DNA from: Calliopum simillimum
Taxonomy: Eukaryota; Arthropoda; Insecta; Diptera; Lauxaniidae
Reading direction: 5' to 3'
Assembly: GCA_951812925.1 (NCBI GenBank)
Contig: OX638370.1
Location: forward strand, 83,682,004 to 83,746,003
Length of the DNA stretch: 64,000 nt
The notes under the pieces are model-generated. The model saw only the letters and a list, made by a program, of their open reading frames with translations, was not told where the DNA came from and did not search any database. Numbering within the stretch: the first letter of the stretch is position 1; every line of letters starts with the position of its first letter. Positions 24,290 through 34,950 of the stretch are shown piece by piece. The translations under genes were made by a program, and so were the position numbers.

Positions 24290-24799
24290 GTTAAAATCTC
24301 AAAATGCTCGGAATGAGTAGTTTGATATCTAATATTTTTTTTTTTTTCTTGAATATAAAAAAAAAAGCAGTATCTCAAACCTATCATCAACCATACATAG
24401 GTATAAGTGAGTTATTCTCCAAAAAATTTACCATTCAACGTCCCGGGGTCAAACCCATTTTTAAATTTAAAATCCGACATTTTAACCATTTAATAGATAT
24501 ACTTAGCCAGAGCGTTTTTAATATTTTGCTTTGTTATTATAACCTTAAGTATTGAAAAGTCATTTTCCATCCTGTTCCTAACCACTTTTTAGTACACTTA
24601 ATTTACTCGTTTTGCAGTGGACGTTATTTTCTACAAAAAAGGTTATATGATATTGATTGCATATATATTTCAGCTACTGTTTTTCTTTGTTAACTCTTCG
24701 AAAAATTTTTTTTTATAGAATTGATATACATAGGAGTTGGTCCCACATTTTAAACTTTCTCTGCTCACTTTTTCTTATTCTAACTGTAAATTTTTTAAA
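24290..24799. other. AT-rich spacer
   Basis: No gene is supported. The frames at 24304-24555 and 24657-24872 are AT-rich, and the second runs into the Helitron-like element. Confidence 0.4.
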
Positions 24800-25584
24800 T
24801 CTATATATAAATAGGCAAACGAAATCGATTCAGTCCCTGTTTCTATACCTAAATCTCAACCGATTTGCTTGATTTTTTATTTGTTAGAAAGGTTGTGAGG
24901 AGGAGCAGTGCATAGGACTATGTTTTTTTTAAAGTGGGCGGTGCCACGCCTCTAAATAGAAAAAACGCCCTCACGGCTAAACCACTGCATTGATTTTTAC
25001 GTAATTTGGTATGGAGATAGGGTAGGCACCAAGAAACGATAACATGACCATTATATTTTTAAGTGGGCGATTCCACGCCCCTAAATAGAAAAAACGCTCT
25101 CACGGCTAAACCATTGCAACGATTTTTACGAAATTTGGTATAGAGATAGGGTAAGCACTAAGAAACGATAACATTATGTTTTTCAGTGGGCGGTGCCATG
25201 CCCCTAAATGAAAATGCGCTCTTTCAGCTAAATCACTGCATTGATTTTTACGAAATTTGATATAGAGATAGAATTAACGCTAAGGAATGATAACATGACC
25301 ATTATGTTTTTAAGTGGGCGGTGCCACGCGTTCACGGCATTGATTTTTGTAAATTTCGGTATGAGGATAGAATGAGCAGGACGGAAAGACATCAAAAACA
25401 TTTTGCTCTTTAGTGGGAGTAACACGCTTCTAATGACAAGCACGCTATTGCAACTAAGCTGCTGCACCGATTTTTATGAATGCTTATAACCAGAACCTTA
25501 AGGGAGCATATTAAAAGCTTTTTGTGTTTTTTGCTTTATAGTTAAATCGAAATGGTCGAATTTCGGCCACAAAGCGAACTCTAG
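24800..25584 (+). mobile_element. Helitron-like non-autonomous element, copy 2
   Basis: It has the same ends as 1634-2262: A|TCTATATATAAATAGGC at the left and GCGAACT-CTAG|T at the right, with the CGAAAT...ATTTCG hairpin before the right end. At least four tandem units of about 125 bp start with GTGGGCGGTGCCACGCC near 24935, 25065, 25187 and 25316 and contain AAACG(A/C)TCTCACGGCTAAA and AAATTTGGTATxGAGATAG. The frame at 25228-25467 (minus) is made of these repeats. Unit number differs from copy 1, showing expansion or loss. Confidence 0.65.
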
Positions 25585-26527
25585 TATTGAGTAAAGAGAG
25601 AACTGAAAGTGAAGAGAAACAGGAGATTAAATATTTTTCCACTTCAGTCAGTTTTGATTTTTTGATAGTGAGTGTTTGTGTATTTTAAAAAAAAAAAAAA
25701 ATTAAAAATTTTGTAGAGAACGCAAGTGTGCATCATTCTACGCGTAAGTTTTTTTATTTTACTTAACGTATTATTTTATCTTTATTTATTTACAAAAAAT
25801 CAATAAATAATTACAGGGGCTATCCAACAGTTTCAACTTTGTTTACGAAAAATACTATTTTTATTGTAATATTACGGTTTTTGCAACATTATGTCATTCT
25901 CCGTCAAGTAGCCCCCCACCTGGTAAAACTACTTTAGCTATATATTTAAAAAATAAAAATTAAAATTTAGTCTTAAAGCACTTAAATAAACTTTTTTTAA
26001 ATTCAAAATAAATTTTTAGGGTAACCACCTGGTTATTTTCGAAAATCTTAAACAATTCTAACTTTTTTTGACTAAATCGAAATTTTTGGTTTCAGAAACA
26101 CTCATATCAACTTTTTTTAATTATTTAAAAATATTAAAAATTATTTACTTTTTATTAAGATTTAAAATAAATTTTCGAAAACAACCATGTGGCAACCCGT
26201 AACATTTATGTTAGATTTTTCAAAAGTTTATTTAAGCTTTGTGGGACTAAAATTTCATTTTAATTTTTTAAATATATAGTTTAAGCGAAACTTAAAAAAA
26301 AAAACATTTGGCAACCCTGAAAGTTTATATATTTATTTTTTTAAAATGTTCCAGAAGTTAATATCATCAAATTCAATACTTTCAAGTGATAAAATAAATA
26401 AAAAAAATAGGTGGCAACAAAAAAGGCATCTTTTGATACATTTTGCGGAGATTTTTAGACATGCATTACCTTTGAGCAAAAATATCGTATTTTCACACAC
26501 TGTAATTTACCCCACCGTAAAACTCTG
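25585..26527. other. AT-rich non-coding stretch
   Basis: No gene is recognised. Bases 25990-26330 contain loose repeats of GGCAACC / TAACCACCTGG near long A/T runs. Confidence 0.4.
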
Positions 26528-26735
26528 AAACAACATTTTGGATAGAACTTGTCATTCCAAGACGAAATCACACATTAACCCATTATATCTTGTGTTTATG
26601 GGTCTTTTTGACCCCATTTTTCAAAAACTGGGCTACAATGGGTTAAAGCATTCTAGAAAAAAATTCCACGAAAAATTTCATTAGGGATCCCCCAAGACGA
26701 ATAATGCTTAAAACTTAAGAAAATTGCTTCAAAAA
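26528..26735 (+). repeat. Short copy of the 51-54 kb repeat, with TTAACCCATTATA core
   Basis: TTAACCCATTATA at 26577 faces TACAATGGGTTAA near 26634, and the flanks (ACATTTTGGATAGAA on the left, an AAAATTT...AGGGATC / CAAGACGA segment on the right) match the repeat at 53985-54309 and its inverted partner at 51096-51440. The 70-bp core alone resembles a tiny TTAA-flanked element. This is the third copy of the family in the window. Confidence 0.65.
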
Positions 26736-28024
26736 TATAATTAATATGCAATGTGAGAAGTCCTAATTGGTTTTAAAGATTTTTTTCAAAAATCATGACC
26801 AAAAACATTCAAAAAATTATAAAGTTTAATTAAAAATAGCCAAGTCAATCAAATTTAAACTTCAGCAGATACGGTAGTTTTACTATATAACCAACACTGC
26901 CAGCAGTGCCACCAAAAATGGAGCAAATTTAATAAGCAGCGCCCAAAAGCTGCACCAAAACGGGACATGATTAACCAAATTGGTCAACAAAACGCCAAAC
27001 AGTGGTATTTTGTTGCATATTTTATTTATTAAATAACAACAACAAATTCCAACAAAAAAGTATAAAAAAAAATTTAAAAAAGAATGGCAGCCAAAAAAAA
27101 ATTTAATGTGGGAACAAAATTTACAAAAGCAAAAGCAACAACAACCAGAAAACAAAAATAAGGAAAACACAAGAAAATCAAAAGAAAAAGAGATCAAACA
27201 AAACAATCGCAGGCTTGCAAAGTAACACGTGTTTTGGGAACCGACGAAAAAAAAAGTGAATGTTTGCAGCAGAATTGTTTTGATTGTAGAGTGTGTTTGT
27301 TTGTGTGTATCTGTGTTTATATCTCTGTCTGAGTGGGTGTGTCACATGCTCTTTTTACTTTTAATTGGTTTAATTTAAATAAATAAAAAAAAATTTTTTC
27401 TGTTGCTGTTTTCTTTCTTCGAATTTCCTGTCTTTCTTTGACATTTTTTGTTTAGTTGCTGGTTTATGCAACTTTTTTTTATGTTTTATTTATTTTTTGT
27501 TCATAGCGTCATTTTACGTCATTTATTTGGTGTTTACATTTCGGTTTTTATTTGCTCTTTTTAAGTTACGCATGAGCAACATAATTTCGCCGGTATTTTG
27601 CATTTTTTCAAGTTTCATCTTTTTATATCTCTGTGTAGTTAGTTGACTGCTGTCATAGGCGCACCATGTTCATTCATTTGCATATTAAATTGAGTGAAAA
27701 GTTAACTACTTCAAACGTTCCCCACTTTTGTTGCTATTGCTCTCTGAAGGCAGTAAAAGTGTTGATGCGCGCAATGTTCATAGCTATGTATTTATCTTAA
27801 GTTGAGGAAATCGCACATTGTTATCTTTAACCAGGTGCTAAGGAAGGTACTAATTTATAAACCTGTTTCTTGAGTTTTGATTAGTTAAGGTATGCATAGT
27901 TACAAAGAGCTGAAGAATTTCACATATATTTGGACCAAGTAAGTTATGAAAGATGATTTGGCATTTGTATGGCCGATATCTAAATTGGTAATTCTTAGTG
28001 ATCATAATAGTCTTGGTTTGCTTT
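26736..28024. other. Non-coding, low-complexity stretch
   Basis: Bases 26990-27200 are A-rich with CAACAACAA and AAAACAAAA runs; the long minus-strand frame there (26883-27206, Cys/Phe-rich) is a composition artefact. Bases 27640-27800 are less AT-rich with no frame or splice evidence. Confidence 0.4.
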
Positions 28025-28490
28025 TTCTTTTTTTGAAAATCATATGGGCATTTGGTATGCCAACTATAAATTGTATTAATTTCATTTTTTATGGTACATG
28101 ATTTGTATAATCAAGATGGTAAGAATAAATTGAGTTCAAGTTACACAATCATTTGGTTGATATTTCATTAAAATGCTAATTTGATTTTGCTTTTCCTGCT
28201 TTGTTACATCAAATATTTTTATGTTACAGGTCTTAATTTTGTGAAAAAGTGAACTTGAATTCATTGCTGATATTTATCTTTCCTCATTTTTTGCTATGCG
28301 ACCATTGACCCATGACAGAACATGTTGTAACATTTTACGGTTTCTGGAATTCTTAAATATACTTCCTGAACTGATTTAACAGCATGACATGTTGTAAGAA
28401 TGTTCTAACCAGAAGTGTACGAAACTTAAATGTTAAGGTTAAATTAAATCAGGTATATATATGACCAGATTAGAATCTAAATATTTTCCT
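28025..28490 (+). repeat. Direct dispersed duplication, copy B
   Basis: This is the same-strand partner of 22795-23285. It lacks a short segment present in copy A near 22820-22845, and similarity fades past 28450. Confidence 0.85.
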
Positions 28491-28912
28491 GTGTATTAAT
28501 TTATTGCGATAAAGACTAGAAATAGTTTCAGCAAGCTCTGAATAAACAGCACGAAGTTTGAACTAGGAGGTCAAATTAAAATGGCGAAAAACGTCCCAAA
28601 ATATGTTTTCATTAAATAATTCGTAAGCAGTATATTTTTTTTAAAATACTTATTTATACCGGAAGGTATTTGTAGAGTATGAGATTCCATACAAAAATTA
28701 ACATCGTATTCGCTGCCAACACATATATGGGACGTTTCACGTCAACTATGCCACCTCGCTGCCCAAAATCTGGTGCGTCTAAATAGATCATATAACAAGT
28801 CATTTTTTTCGTTGAAGTACATATCTGCTTTCGAATGCCGAGTGCTGTTTTTGAAAAAAAAAACAATATGGCGGAACAATTTGGCGACGAGAAAGGTGGT
28901 TATGTAGTTGGA
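28491..28912. other. Non-coding spacer
   Basis: No gene is recognised. The frames at 28654-28924 on the minus strand overlap one another in different frames and show no domain. Confidence 0.35.
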
Positions 28913-30342
28913 AAAAATCATCAAGTTGATTCATTTATCAGGTTATATCTCTCAAACGATACAAGATAATTTGGTGAAATTTTGCAACTCGAGGTCTAGT
29001 GAAATTATCTTGCAACGAGCGAAAAGTGGGAGAGATTAAGTAACTGACACTCCCACTTTTTAACATTTTGTGAATTGAATTCAATATATCTCGAAAGCGG
29101 TTTCAATGATTTTGATAAAAAGCAAGGATCACCTATTCGTAAAGATCAGCATTAATTTGTAGGGTGACAAAAAATTATATAGTCTCGCATATGGGCGTGG
29201 CACCGCCTACAAAACTTTAATACGTTGTAATAACAGAATTAATAAAGTAATTTTCTTGAAATTTAGTACAGAGAGCAAACTATATATGAAGTACTTCTGA
29301 GCAAAAAATGGGCGAAATATCACCAGTGGGCATGGTACCTCCCATACAAGTGAAATACGTTAAATGGTATAACTCAAAAACTATATAAAATATTTTGATT
29401 CAATTTCTTTGGAAGGTGTGAATTATTAGTACCTTGAAATGGACAAAAAGGAGAAAGCATTAAATGAGTGCCACGCCCACTTTTTAAGCGTGTTAATAGA
29501 TCGTATGGACTTGTAAAAGGGTTAAAATTTTCAATTGTTAAAAATAATTTCAAAACAAAGAGTCAAAAAAAAGAAAAATAGGTAATTTAAAAAAATTACA
29601 AAAAAAAATTTTTATAAAATTACTTAAAAAAATTTAAAAATACATATAAAAAAAACACACAAATTCCGGCACGGCCCACTCCGTTGATCCTGGGTAAAGC
29701 TGAGAGTGGCTTATGAAAAAAACTACTGAATGAACAGTGGATTGATCATTATTGAGTTAAAATTTTCAATTGGTAAAAAGTGGGCGTGGCACTCATTTAA
29801 TGCTTTCTACTTTTTATCCATTTCAAGGTACTTTTAATTCACACCTTTCAACGAAATTGAATCAAAATATTTTACATAGTTTTTGAGTTATACCATTTAA
29901 CGTATTTCACTTGTATGGGAGGTACTACGCCCACTGGTGATATTTTGCCCATTTTTTGCTCAGAAGTACTTCATATATTGTGTGCGCCCTGTACTAAATT
30001 TCAAAAAAAATACTTTATTAATTCTTTTATTACAACGTATTAAAGTTTTGTAGGCGGTGCCATGCCCATATGCGAGACTATATAATTTTTTGTTATTCTA
30101 CAAATTAATGCTGATCTTTACGAATAGGTGATTCTAGCTTTTTATCAAAATCATTTGAACCGCTTTCGCGATATATTGAATTCAATTCTCAAAATGTTAA
30201 AAAGTGGGCGTGTCAGTTACTAAATCCCTCCCAATTTTCGCTCGTTGTAAGGTAGTTTCACTAGACCTCGAGTTGCAAAATTTTACAAAATTATCTTGAG
30301 TCGTTTGTGAGTTCGAAGTGAAAGTTGACTTAATGATTTTTG
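28913..30342. mobile_element. Giant palindrome (foldback-type element)
   Basis: The left arm (about 28913-29500) and right arm (about 29770-30342) are inverted copies: TTTTGCAACTCGAGGTCTAG at about 28980 faces CTAGACCTCGAGTTGCAAAA at 30261. CTCGCATATGGGCGTGGCAC faces its complement near 30060. The arms meet at GTGCCACGCCCACTTTTTAA on the left and AAAAAGTGGGCGTGGCAC on the right, with a 250-bp A-rich spacer between. No transposase is encoded. The outer ends fade gradually and no target duplication was identified. Confidence 0.85.
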
Positions 30343-30511
30343 ATAAAAGCCAAGCATTTCAGTTCAAGCGGTTTAGGTTAACATGGCTACAATAATGCCA
30401 CATATATACCACAAGGGTCCATATTGACACTACAAACTCTAGTAATCCGACTGAATTTGGTCAAAGTGAAGGACCAGAGTACTTTGTTATAGCGCTAGTG
30501 GGGGCTTGTTT

Positions 30512-31560
30512 TCAGCCTCTTGTTGCTACTATGAACATTTGAGCGTTCTTTAAAGCGAAGAAATATTTCGGCGGTGTTGGAGTTATGATGAGATGAACTT
30601 CTAAAAAAGTTCCATTTTTCTCTGATAGATCTGCCATTTTATTTCCAAAAATTTGGCAATGCGATAACACCGACAGAAGAGACACCTGTTTTTTTCGCAA
30701 AGGAAAGTTGAAGCAGTAAAACATTCAAAAACTGCCTTTGATTTAATACAGTTTGATTTTAAAGCTGCTTGACTATCGGCATACAAAGCGATTTCTTTCT
30801 TGTTTCATTTTTCTTTAAGGTAATTTAAATAAGTTTTTTTCGTGTGAGCTACAGTCATAGAAACCATTCCCATTTTCTGATGTATAGCAATCTGTTTATT
30901 GAGTACTTCTGTTGGATTATCACCTCGTGAGTTCTTAAATTCTATAGACCATGTGACCAAAAATTTTTTCCAAGAAATCTTCCGAACTATGTTATCAAAA
31001 ATAATGCTAATTTTTTTAATTGCCCGTAAGTTCTGAATTTGAAGAACCTGATTCTTAAGGCTAAGAAGTGTAGTATTTAAAGGTGCAGTAATGCTTATGC
31101 TTAAAATTATTGTAATCTTGCTAGTTTTTTTTTCTCCCCTTAACATGTGCTTCGTACAATAACATTCGCCCTTACTATTATAATGTAGATACAGAGAGCG
31201 GTTTTAAGGTCAAGGCCCCAAGTGATTCCATAGAGTTTTTTACAAGCGAAGGAAACACCGCATTCTTTTTTATATGGTTCTCTAATTTACATTTTCTGTT
31301 AAGTTTCCGATCTAAAACTGTTCCCAAGAATTTTTCTTCATTAGATAAAGATTAATCGATATTATCAAGAGAAATATTTTTAAAAACAGGAACTTTGCGT
31401 TTCCTTATAAACAAGACCAGTACTGTTTTTAGAAGGCTTAACATTAAGCCAATTTCTGAAAGCCCATTTGCTAATTTCTGCTAAAGCACTTTCTAGAAGT
31501 TCAATCATTGTTTCTAGAAATTTGCCCTTAACCAAAATCATTTTCAACTTGATTAACTAT
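30512..31560 (-). pseudogene. LOA-like non-LTR retrotransposon remnant (RT thumb to RNase H)
   Basis: Read right to left on the minus strand: LESALAEISKWAFRNWLNVK (about 31505-31440), the ALxxIxxWxxxxGLxVxPxKT block after the YxDD box; EKFLGTVLDRKLN (about 31340), the KYLGVxLDxKL motif; FACKKLYGITWGLDLKTALC (about 31240-31190), matching CRRxxGKTWGLxPK; then an RNase H part with MYADSQAALKS (30786) and, after a frameshift, IFGNKMADLSEKNG (about 30640). This order, with a C-terminal RNase H, fits the LOA clade or relatives. Many stops and frameshifts mean it is long dead; the YxDD region itself is not visible. Confidence 0.75.
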
Positions 31561-32506
31561 ACTTTCAAGACTTCAAATTAAGTTTAATATAAGAGCCCTA
31601 GATTTTTATAGTCAGCACCTTTAATGATGTCTCACCTTTAAAAAATTAACAGCAAAACTGCAGACAATATATATATCGATTTTCTGCATGCATTGCAAGT
31701 TCAATATATGAGTTAGCATGCATTCTTTTCTGTAATAAAATTAGTTATAGCCAATTCAAAACAGAAAAACAAATACAAAAAGAATATTGCGCCAATATAT
31801 TGCTACAGAAAATTAAACCAGTTTTTTATTAAACTAGAGCCATGCTTTTTATACAGACATTAGCAAATTAACAAAAAAAGAAATAAAAAAAATAAACAAA
31901 AAATAAAACGAAAACCTTAAAAAAACAAGTTCTTTTCTTAAGTCTTTTGTTTTACAAGAGCATGAAAATGCAAAGCGCCAAGAGACATAAAAAAAAAAAA
32001 CAAAATAAAAAAAATTAAAATGCATGCTGTCAATAAAAAACCAAAAACCATCAACGCAACCTCCACAGCAGCAGCCCGGGCAGACTAGACCAAACTGTTT
32101 ACAACAACAACAACTACAACATAAACAAATTACATTCATAACAACAACAACAGGTTGTTGATAAAATCACATGTTTGCAAAAATTGTAGTTTTTAGTTTC
32201 ATATTTTGTTGTTGTTGTTGTTGTAGTTGTTATTGCAGTTGTCTGTTGTAAGGTTGCGGCGCAACAACATTAAGAAATTCGAGAATGAAAATATAGACAA
32301 AAATTGGATTTGCGTAAACATGAGGGTCATTCTATGCATATTATGTGCTGATAATTTTCTGTGGTGTTGTTTCCATATTCCTTTTAAAATTTGACAAACA
32401 CATTCCACCTTTTTTTATTTTTTTTTTTAATTTAAAACCTTTCCACATAGATATGTCACACACAAGTTTCTTCTGAAGCAGAAACTTCAACTTCTACTCA
32501 ACTCAC
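31561..32506 (-). other. Low-complexity stretch; probable start of intron 1 of the minus-strand gene
   Basis: Bases 31860-32050 are A-rich. Bases 32060-32260 carry CAACAACAA, CAGCAGCAG and TTGTTGTTG runs typical of fly gene neighbourhoods. The minus-strand frames at 31849-32139 and 32199-32408 are composition artefacts. The intron assignment rests on the splice donor at 32506-32501. Confidence 0.45.
32501..32506 (-). promoter_or_regulatory. 5' splice site (donor) GTGAGT
   Basis: On the minus strand the exon end reads CGTACAAG|GTGAGTTGAG, matching the fly donor consensus AAG|GTGAGT. It decides that the 187-codon frame is an exon rather than a complete gene. Confidence 0.75.
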
Positions 32507-33066
32507 CTTGTACGCAGATTTCCATTGCGCGTCGAATTCAAAGTTTTTGATGCCAATTTAAAACTGTTGCTGCCACCAGCCGAGTTTCCAATGCCGCCAT
32601 TGCTGCCACCTCCGCCGCCGCCATTGTTACCGCTATTTAGCTGACTGGCGCTGGTACGCGGCAAGCGTGCCGCTGTATTACCAGTCCCAGGTCGTACTGC
32701 ACCAGTGTTGCCAGCAGCATGCACCAATGTTACAAAGTTGCTGGTGGTAAGAACCAGCAACATGCAGAATAACAACAGCAATAGTTGCGGCATATGAAAA
32801 GTGAATGGAGACGTAGAAACAGAAGCAGCAGCAGAGGTCATTTGTTGTTTTGCAGAAGATGATGCGCTTGCTTTTGTTGTTATTTTTGTTTTTGTTGTTA
32901 TTATTGATGACGATATTGTTGCTGTCAGTGCAGTTGATGTTGATGATGATGATGGGGATAGCAACTGGTTTTGTCTTATTGTTTTTGTTGTTGTTGCGTA
33001 GAACCAGTTCTTTTTGTTGTCATTTTTTTGCAGACACTGCAGATTGTTGGCCTTTAAGGCCGCCAT
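32507..33066 (-). CDS. First coding exon, secreted or membrane protein of unknown family
   Basis: ATG at 33066 sits in CAACAACAACATGGCG, a good fly start context. The frame is open for 560 nt and ends at ACAAG|GTGAGT, a consensus 5' splice site, leaving two bases of a split codon. Without splicing it would stop four bases later. Residues 1-91 are Ser/Thr/Lys/Asn-rich and low in complexity. Residues 92-117 (MPQLLLLLFCMLLVLTTSNF...VHA) form a strong hydrophobic segment with a signal-peptidase-like A-x-A context. Residues 118-187 are Ala/Gly/Asn/Ser-rich, including GNNGGGGGGSNGG. Either Met92 is the true start, giving an ordinary signal peptide, or the segment is a type II signal anchor behind a long N-terminus. 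No domain identifies the family; large first introns behind such exons are common in fly neuronal surface proteins, but that is only suggestive. No second exon was found in the window. Confidence 0.78.
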
Positions 33067-34097
33067 GTTGTTGTTGAATTTTTTATTAAAAAATTTTTTT
33101 GTTAATATTGTTTTTAAAAATTTTTTTTTTTTTATTTTTTATTGTTTTTAATAAATTTTTTTAGTTCTTGAAATTTTTTTATTTGTAAACTTTTAATTTC
33201 CTTTTCTTTCTTGAAAAAAATCACTTTTTCGTTAAAATATGTTTTGTTTAAAATTCACTGTAAAGTAAAAAAAAAAATTATAAAATTTAATGCATTTTTA
33301 TACAGATATTAAATTTAAGTATTTTTTATTTTTTTTTTCGATTTCCACAAAATTTAAAAAAAAACATCAACTAAGCACAGTTAAACTGGTTTGCCGCTCA
33401 TTTTTGTTTACTTCATTTGTTTTTACATTTGTTTATTTTTTTCTATTTTTTCTTGCATTGATTTTTTTCAGCTTTTAAATATTAAAATTTTAATTTTTCT
33501 TTTTTTAGCTCGAACATGTTTTCGTTTGACAGCTCAACTGCTTAACTAATAATTTTGTCATTTTTCTGTTTTTTGCCCCAAGCACGTCGTCACTACTGCG
33601 ACCTGTCTGCCTGATCCCTTCTTGGAAGCAAAAATAAAATATAAAAATAAACTTTTTGATTTGTTTGGCATTATTTTGAATAAAATTTTATTTCTATTAA
33701 TATTGCATTTGGCTTTTTAATTTGGCTCTAAGCTGCAGCACACAAATTAACGCATTTTTTAAATTTTATTGCTTTTTAGTTGAATAATTCTCTATTTTAT
33801 ACTTAAAATTAAATGCAAAAACAACATTTTAAAATCAATTAGAAATAATTACGCAAAGCTTGTTGTTGAAATTTGTATATTCTGACAGCAGCTAAGTGGT
33901 CATTTGTGTAATGCTAATATTGAACAATATTGAACTTAGCAAATACAGTCAAACTCCATTAACTCGAACTTTAACAACTCAAATCATATAGGCGGCAATG
34001 CAATTGCTCATGATTTCATCAACAAACGAATAACTTCAAGTCTTCATAAGTCAAACTTTTTTGGATAATAATGATGCACAGTATGCAGGTGTGAAGG
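33067..34097 (-). promoter_or_regulatory. 5' leader and presumed promoter region of the minus-strand gene
   Basis: The stretch next to the ATG is extremely A/T-rich (33080-33500). At 33510-33625 composition becomes more balanced (GACAGCTCAACTGC to GACCTGTCTGCCTGATCCC), and the transcription start could lie there; no clear TATA/initiator pair was identified. CAGTCAAACTCCATTAACTC at about 33945 looks like one end of a pogo-type MITE, without a convincing partner. Confidence 0.3.
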
Positions 34098-34950
34098 TAT
34101 ACTAAATAGTATCACAAAAAAAAAAAGTTCGCCGTAAGCCCCCCATTTTGAAATCTAATCGGTTTTGATTTTTAAGAAAAAAAAAATTTTTTTTTTGAAC
34201 TCTAAATAAGCTCAAAAATTTTTTAGTATTGTTCCGCCATTTAATGACCGATCATCAAGTATAGTATATCGTTGTAAATCTCTCGATGTGTTTTTTTTTT
34301 TTTTTTTTTTTTTTTTTGACTAGTTTCACTAATTATCTCTGTTTGTACCTTCCTAAGGCGCCAAAGGCACTTCATAGAATTGAAGCCCATAAAAAATCAT
34401 AAAATTCATCTCTACAATGTTTACTTAAATTGTTGAAATTGAAGAAGTTATAGCGAATCTAAAACCTCAGTACAAAATATGAAAAAAAGTATGTTTAAAA
34501 ACGAAAATCGCTCCCTAAGACTATGCAATATTTTTTCTTAACTTTTGACATTTCAAACAGTATGCGAATAAATTAAAAAATAATCTTGCATAGTTTTAGG
34601 GGGCGATTTTTGTTCTTGAAACATCCTGTTTTTTATATTTTGTACTGAGGTTTTAGATTCGCTATAACTTCTTCAATTTCAACAATTTAGGATGGTAGAA
34701 ACTGATATAATGAGTACAACTAGTCGATAAAAACATTTGAGAAAAATTACTTTTATGAATGACATTATAGTCCACATCGAGAGATTTACAACGATATACT
34801 ATCCTTAATGATCGGATGTCAAATGGCGGAACAATAGGAAAAATCATTTAGCTACTTATTTTTTATCCTTAAAAATCAAAACCGATAAGCTTTCAAAATG
34901 GGGGCGTACAGCGAACATTTTCTTTTTTGTATGGGGATCGATACTATCTA
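34098..34950. mobile_element. Palindromic element, host of a second palindrome
   Basis: Inverted arms meet near 34530. CGTTGTAAATCTCTCGATGTG at about 34273 faces CACATCGAGAGATTTACAACG at about 34772. TTATAGCGAATCTAAAACCT at 34451 faces its complement at about 34650. The left arm carries a run of about 27 T and an insertion (about 34340-34430) that the right arm lacks. The outer right end (GATAGTATC) is interrupted by the element at 34951 and continues as TAGTGTGAAAT after 36448. Confidence 0.8.

Noticed and set aside
26883..27206. 107-codon Cys/Phe-rich minus-strand frame
   Set aside because: It is the complement of CAACAA- and AAAAC-rich low-complexity DNA.
32801..33077. Plus-strand frames rich in Val/Leu/Asp opposite the first exon
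   Set aside because: They are antisense to the minus-strand exon and come from its Ser/Thr/Lys codon runs; the minus strand has the start context and the splice donor.
33945..34060. Possible pogo-type end (CAGTCAAACTCCATTAACTC)
   Set aside because: A partner end with the complementary sequence and TA flank was not convincing.
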